Positions 59,785 to 64,000 of a DNA stretch of 64,000 nt are shown piece after piece. The translations under genes and the position numbers were made by a program. Source of the DNA: Ceratopteris richardii. Lineage: Eukaryota > Streptophyta > Polypodiopsida > Polypodiales > Pteridaceae. Positions within the stretch are counted from its first letter, which is position 1; each line of letters starts with the position of its first letter. The stretch is from positions 88,501,632 through 88,565,631 of the forward strand of contig CM035407.1 in NCBI GenBank assembly GCA_020310875.1, read 5' to 3'. The notes below the pieces were generated by a model. It was not told the DNA's origin and ran no database searches. It saw only the letters and a list, made by a program, of their open reading frames with translations.

Positions 59785-59877
59785 CATTGAACCATAATCT
59801 CCTAGATTAAGCATTTTAATCCCTAAAAATTAGGAATCCTTACAAGGCCCATGCACGGCTCACTTTTTCCCCTAATG

Positions 59878-60033
59878 CACCACATGCTTTTTACTGCCGG
59901 AGCAAACTTCTTGTGAGTAGAATGCCGTGTCATGAACAAACTTCATATGAGCAGAATGACCATCCTCTCAATGAAAGAGAAAATCTTCCGCATGGAGAAG
60001 AGAGAGAAGATGATCAATGTGAGGAATATGAAG
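59878..60033. repeat. 156 bp direct repeat, copy 1
   Basis: It matches 60147-60302 (CACCACATGCTTTTT ... GAGGAATATGAAG) at about 85-90% by eye, with a period of about 269 bp. The sequence is purine-rich and I recognise no protein in it. Confidence 0.85.
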
Positions 60034-60116
60034 ATGATGATATGACAAGCAACATGTATCTCCATAAAAGCTTGAGGAAGATGATAGTCACTCACAAGGT
60101 CTCCATAAAAGCTCTA

Positions 60117-60332
60117 GCTCTAATACCAATGCAAGATTATGACCACCACCACGTGCTTTTTGCTTACAAAGAAAACTTCTCGTGAGTAGAACTCCGACTC
60201 ATGAACAAACTTCGTGTGAGCAGAACGACCATGATCTCAATGAAAGAGAAAATCTTTCGCATGGAGAAGAGAGAGAAGATGATCAATGTGAGGAATATGA
60301 AGTCTCTAGCACGTGGTGGTCATAATCTTACA
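60117..60332 (-). repeat. Possible small LTR with primer-like site; direct repeat copy 2
   Basis: GCTCTAATACCA at 60117-60128 looks like a minus-strand copia primer site. One base later, TGCAAGATTATGACC opens a 203 bp segment ending CATAATCTTACA at 60332. Its ends form a long inverted repeat (TTATGACCACC... against ...GGTGGTCATAA). The segment contains the second copy of the 156 bp repeat (60147-60302). A TRIM-like or other miniature LTR element would explain the repeat, primer site and TG...CA ends, but the two repeat copies do not share their outer ends, so this is only a possibility. Confidence 0.35.
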
Positions 60333-60533
60333 GTGGGTATACAAGCTAAAGCATAAACCTGATCGAACAGTTGACAGGTATAAGGCTAGGCTTGTTGCAA
60401 AGGGTTATGCATAGGAAAGAGGCATTGATTTTGATGAAACCTTTGCTCCCACATGCCAAATGACTACTGTTCGTAGCATCTGTGCACTTTGCAGCTCATT
60501 ATGGTTGGAATGTACATGAATTGTGTTGATATA
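60333..60533 (+). mobile_element. Decayed copia remnant K, right part (RT)
   Basis: RT sequence continues on the + strand (WVYKLKHKPDRTVDRYKARLVAKGYA, RGIDFDETFAPTCQMTTVRSICAL). It stops at 60533, where the LTR of G begins within the part of RT that normally reads WNVHQLD. It is broken. Confidence 0.8.
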
Positions 60534-60660
60534 TTTAGGTAGTGATGTGTGTGAACACTCTAGGACTGTCGAGGCATTTTTTCCCTCTTTACAACACGAT
60601 CCAAGCTTCTTCTTCTTCCTTGTGTTTTTCATGTGCTTCCGCAGACGTCTAACTCTAACA
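60534..60660 (+). repeat. 5' LTR of copia element G (127 bp)
   Basis: It starts TGTTGATATATTTAGG and ends TAACTCTAACA, followed directly by a primer-type site. It interrupts K's RT, which marks its left edge. At 127 bp it is short for a copia LTR. Its partner is not in the window. Confidence 0.72.
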
Positions 60661-62932
60661 ATTGGTATTAGAGTAGGCCGCCACTTCATCTAGGGTGTCA
60701 TCGACACCTCTCTGGTTGCAGTCTCAAAATCACACGAAATTTGGTAAGCATACTCAAGGTGTTTCAACCTCCAAATGCACTATCGTAGTGCGTGTGCAGG
60801 CTATTTTATCTTTTTGTGCCAAATATATATACCAGTTTTGGTTCGCCAATATAAGCATCTCGAAGTTTGCTACAGGTTTAGCAAAACTCGTCAGGGTAGT
60901 TCTATTCAACTTTTTCAGATACACTCATTTTTCTACATCAGGGTATTTTAATCAGTGGCAATGGTTGAAAGCAGTGATTATTTTGTATGTTGGACATTGA
61001 GGATAAGTTGGATGGTACGAATTACCCATTGTGGGCTTATATGATGCATCATGTGTTGGTTGCAAAAAGACTATGGAATATTGTGCAGGGTGTTGAAAGA
61101 TGCCCCATTACACCTGTGAATATAGGTACCACAAATACAGGTACTGAAGCTAATGCAGATGGTGATATTCTATAGATTCTTGTTTGTGCTATTGTTTCTA
61201 TCGCACCTATTGCAGAGCAAATTTGTTGGCATGGCAAAGATGCTCAATCACATGCATTGATAGCTTTATATGTCAAATGTGCCATTATTCCTCACATTCG
61301 CTCTTGCACAATAGCTAAGGATGCTTGGGATCCAGTTACCACATTGTACCAGGCTAGGAATGAGGCTTGTGTTGCTTACCTCCGAAAATAGTTGGAGAGA
61401 GAGCACATGAATGAAGGTGATTCTATGGATAGTTTTCTGACAAAGATCAAGGATTTGAAGGAATAGTTGATTTCTGCAGATGAAGTCCCTCCTAGCAGTT
61501 CACTTGTGCAGACTCTTTTGAATGGACTTTCCGACTCATATAAGAGTTTTGCTTCTACTCGTTGTTTGATGATGAAAGGCAATCCAAACGCTTAACATTT
61601 GAAGAGTTAGTTTCTATTTTGTTGTAGGAAGACCAGTCTAGGAGGAAGAGTTCTATTAGGCATGTTGTAGATCAAGCTTTCGTGGCTAGTCAGAAGGACA
61701 AAGGTAAATGGAGTTCTTCTAGTAGTAAGTAGAAATCTACAAATGCTGCACATTTGAAGAAGGAAGACAAAGATGAGAAGAAATTAGAAAAGCAGAAATT
61801 GTTTTGCAAATACTATAAAGCAAATGATCATGTCATTAAGAGCTGTCCAAATCTGGCAGCTAAAGAGGCAAAGAAGAAAGAGGCCGGAATGGTTATTGTA
61901 GAGACCTCTACACTGAAAACAGAGTCTGTTAATCTTCTATAGGCTGATGAATGGGTATTTACTACTTTTTGGAGTTTTGACCCATCTTCTCATGAGCAAT
62001 GCATGTCTACAATAGACTCAGATGTTTGGTACTTTGATAGTGGGGTGACCAAACATATTACCTCACAGTGCAGTTTCTTCTCTTCACTCGAGCCTGCTCC
62101 TACAGGGAATACCGTTACTTGCACCAACAACTCCTCTTATCATGTTATGGGAGTTGGTAAGATCATTTTGACTACTGCTGATGGTAGTTCTTTCACTTGT
62201 TATCAATTTCTACATTAGCCAAGATTGGCTTAGTTGTGAAATTTGTTGATGACAGATGTACAATTCATGATCTATCAAATGGTGACATCATTATTACTTC
62301 TGGAATTTTATGTCATGGGCTGTATAAGCTCATACACTATGAAAGATCTATAAATGATTGGGCATGTGCAGTACATGATTCTCAGGCTATTCAGATGCAA
62401 AGCTTTGGCATGAATGCTTTGGTCATCTGAATTTTGCTAGTTTGTTATGCCTATAGAAATCTGAAATGGTGTTCTCTTTGCCCAAACTTGAGGCACCCGG
62501 AAAACATGTTTGTGAAGGTTGTATTCTGGGAAAAATGCAACGTTCCTTCCATTGAAGGCAATGCCCGAAGTGTTTATTGCTTCAAACAGTTTCTGGTTTT
62601 GGCTGAAAATCTGTCAGCATGTAAAATGGGCACCCTCCATTCTGATCGAGGAGGGGAATATATGTCTTCTAACATTAGTGCATTTCTGGCTGAACGTGCA
62701 ATAAAACATCAGTGTACAATGTCGTATACACCTCAATAGAATGGAGTTGTTGAATGGAAGGACAAGTCACTCATGGAGATGGCCAGGTGTATGGTCAAGA
62801 GTGAGGTTTTACCACATAGTTTCTGGCTTTGAGGCTATCATGTGTGCATCATATGTACTTAACACGTGTCCCACTAAAGTACTGCAGTCTATCACTCCAT
62901 ATGAACCTTGGCAAAGTAATAAAATGTATTTT
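60661..62932 (+). mobile_element. Decayed Ty1/copia element G (gag to integrase)
   Basis: After the primer site and leader, gag starts near 60987 (MLDIEDKLDGTNYPLWAYMMHHVLVAKRLWNIV), closely matching F's gag start. A decayed CCHC knuckle (CKYYKANDHVIKSC), protease (WYFDSGVTKHIT) and integrase pieces (LHSDRGGEYMSSNISAFLAERAIKHQC, SYVLNTCPTKVLQSITPYEPW) follow. It is broken, with about ten breaks, and ends at the LTR of L. G, K and H appear to be one family related to F. Confidence 0.82.
60663..60674 (+). other. Primer-binding site of G
   Basis: TGGTATTAGAGT is the initiator-Met type copia primer site with two differences, two bases after the LTR. Confidence 0.75.
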
Positions 62933-63562
62933 TGTTGGGTACTATCACTCTAGCACAATGGCAAGTACCAACGTGAGGAGATTCATCTCATAAATGTCAA
63001 TTTGCGGAGATGTGAGGACTAGTATGAAGACTTTGAGCAAGTGATGGCACAAGTGCATGAGTGAAAGCACACAAGCATGCACACACACACACACACAAGG
63101 TAAGAGCAAAGAGTGGAACAATGGAAGATCTTTGATTACAAAAGAGTTCTCTTACAAAGCTCAAATCTATAACAAGCTAACCTCAAAAATGAGCTCTCCA
63201 ACCCTTTTTATAGTTTTTTGAGTGGTTTTGGCCCTGTCGAGACCTAGTGTCTTGCCTAGTTAAAAGATAGGTACCAAGGCTTATTTGGGGGCTCAAACGG
63301 AGTCTTAAAATTATGAAAATTGGTAGGATGATAGTTCTAATACTCCTCAAGTTCAAGGGCTCCTCGGCTTGAACAAAATGGAGTTGCAAAAATGAAAAAT
63401 GGTATTTACAATGGTTTTTGGTGATAAAAATTCACTATTTTTATAGGAATTTCTTTTGAATATTTGGCATGTGCTTCTTGGACTCCCTACATGCTCCTTC
63501 TTCTTGTGTGTCCACTTCCTTGATGTGCTTCCATGCTTTGTCCTTAACCTTGAGTGTCAACA
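62933..63562 (-). repeat. 3' LTR of a minus-strand element L (about 630 bp)
   Basis: G's integrase sequence stops within TGTTGGGTA (62933-62942), a plausible LTR start. The stretch ends GTGTCAACA at 63562, directly before CTCCCCCCATC, a purine tract read on the other strand. The left border is uncertain by about ten bases because G itself carries the same TTGTTGGGTA word. It contains a short CA microsatellite at about 63085-63102. Confidence 0.6.
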
Positions 63563-64000
63563 CTCCCCCCATCTAGAGTCTGTCGTCCCTTATAGACCCT
63601 TGTTGTAGTGGTTTTTTCATGTAGTACTTTGAGAGGTAGTGTCTTTTATGTATCAACCAGGGTTGTTCGTCTTCCAAATGTAATGTGGTCGATCGTTGAG
63701 TTCTTCATGTCCTTTGCTATCCTTTGCAAGCTTTATTTCCTGTATATGTACTTCTGCCTTGCATTATAGTGTATTTAGGAGCTTCCCCAAAAATTGTTGG
63801 TTGCTCAAAAGAGGTTGTCAATGGTGATTTTGAGCAGTTGTCGACTGTGAATTACTCCATAGGTTCTGATGTTGTAGCCTGGATGTCCTCTAGATCTTCC
63901 AAACATGGCTTTCACAATTTTTATGCCAAGTACTTGTAAACCATAATGGGTGATGGATAAGTGCATTAGTGCATGGGTTGAACAAAATATGTGCCTTGTG
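63563..64000 (-). mobile_element. 3' untranslated end of element L
   Basis: This follows L's purine tract (GATGGGGGGAG on the minus strand). It starts with words resembling the matching position of D (TCTGTCGTCCCTTATAGACC here, TCTCTATCGTCCCTTGATAGG at 37607). No coding motif appears before the window edge. L may be a Copia element of D's broad type with a long 3' tail, which is inference. Confidence 0.4.

Larger units (their letters stand above)
58954..60332. mobile_element. Unclassified insertion splitting K
   Basis: K's RT sequence is interrupted between KKAIGKK and the WVYKLK region. The inserted 1.38 kb has no long reading frame. It contains a 12 bp perfect inverted repeat (TGCATGGGCCTT at 58961-58972, AAGGCCCATGCA at 59844-59855) that could bound a foldback or MITE-like element of about 0.9 kb. 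It also has a 30 bp tandem repeat with a palindrome, then a 156 bp direct repeat and a terminal inverted repeat near the right end. It may be two insertions, one after the other. No clear target duplication was seen. Confidence 0.5.

Noticed and set aside
59878-60302. CRISPR-like or satellite array
   Set aside because: Only two long copies are present, with no regular short spacers, and the setting is a plant nuclear genome.
63085-63102. CA-repeat as a special feature
   Set aside because: It is a short ordinary microsatellite inside an LTR and needs no further explanation.

Overview
The window looks like nuclear DNA of a land plant. It is AT-rich and is packed with nested Ty1/copia LTR retrotransposons that use the plant-type initiator-Met primer site (TGGTATCAGAGC). 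It holds one convincing host gene, a U-box/ARM-repeat E3 ubiquitin ligase. The dense nesting, large spacing between genes and many decayed copies suit a large repeat-rich plant genome, possibly a gymnosperm. That last point is inference; nothing here fixes the species. Letters A-L below are my own names for elements.

Layout. 1-35352 is a tandem array of one copia family (A) on the + strand, whose copies share LTRs. A1 (1-8852) is split in its reverse transcriptase (RT) region by C (2541-7862), a whole-looking young copia element with a GTGAA target duplication. A2 (8853-12180), an LTR, A3 (13120-17491), an LTR and a short flank follow. That whole block then reappears as A4, LTR, A5, LTR and flank (18801-35640). 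A5 is split by B (26263-32880, minus strand, GGAAT target duplication). Variants shared by A2 with A4, and by A3 with A5, show that a block of about 10 kb was duplicated before B arrived.

35353-52600 is a minus-strand-rich graveyard. It holds a Gypsy-like gag remnant (E), a decayed copia element (D) split by the whole-looking copia element F (41492-46752, one 1455-codon frame), and decayed copia pieces H, I and J. 52600-54476 shows nothing I recognise. 54477-56420 (minus) is the U-box/ARM gene, whose linker carries an internal duplication of about 45 residues. Its upstream region is followed by a faint LINE ORF1-like trace.

57500-64000 contains copia remnants K and G. K is interrupted by a 1.38 kb insertion with unusual direct and inverted repeats. 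G has a short 127 bp LTR. The LTR of a further minus-strand element (L) runs towards the right edge.

Relative ages come from counting LTR differences by eye. C is youngest (3 substitutions in about 510 bp, apart from one swapped block), F is next (7 in 293 bp), then B (about 5%) and the A-array duplication (about 6% in the flank copies). Apart from the U-box gene, the genes here serve the elements themselves: gag, protease, integrase, RT and RNase H.
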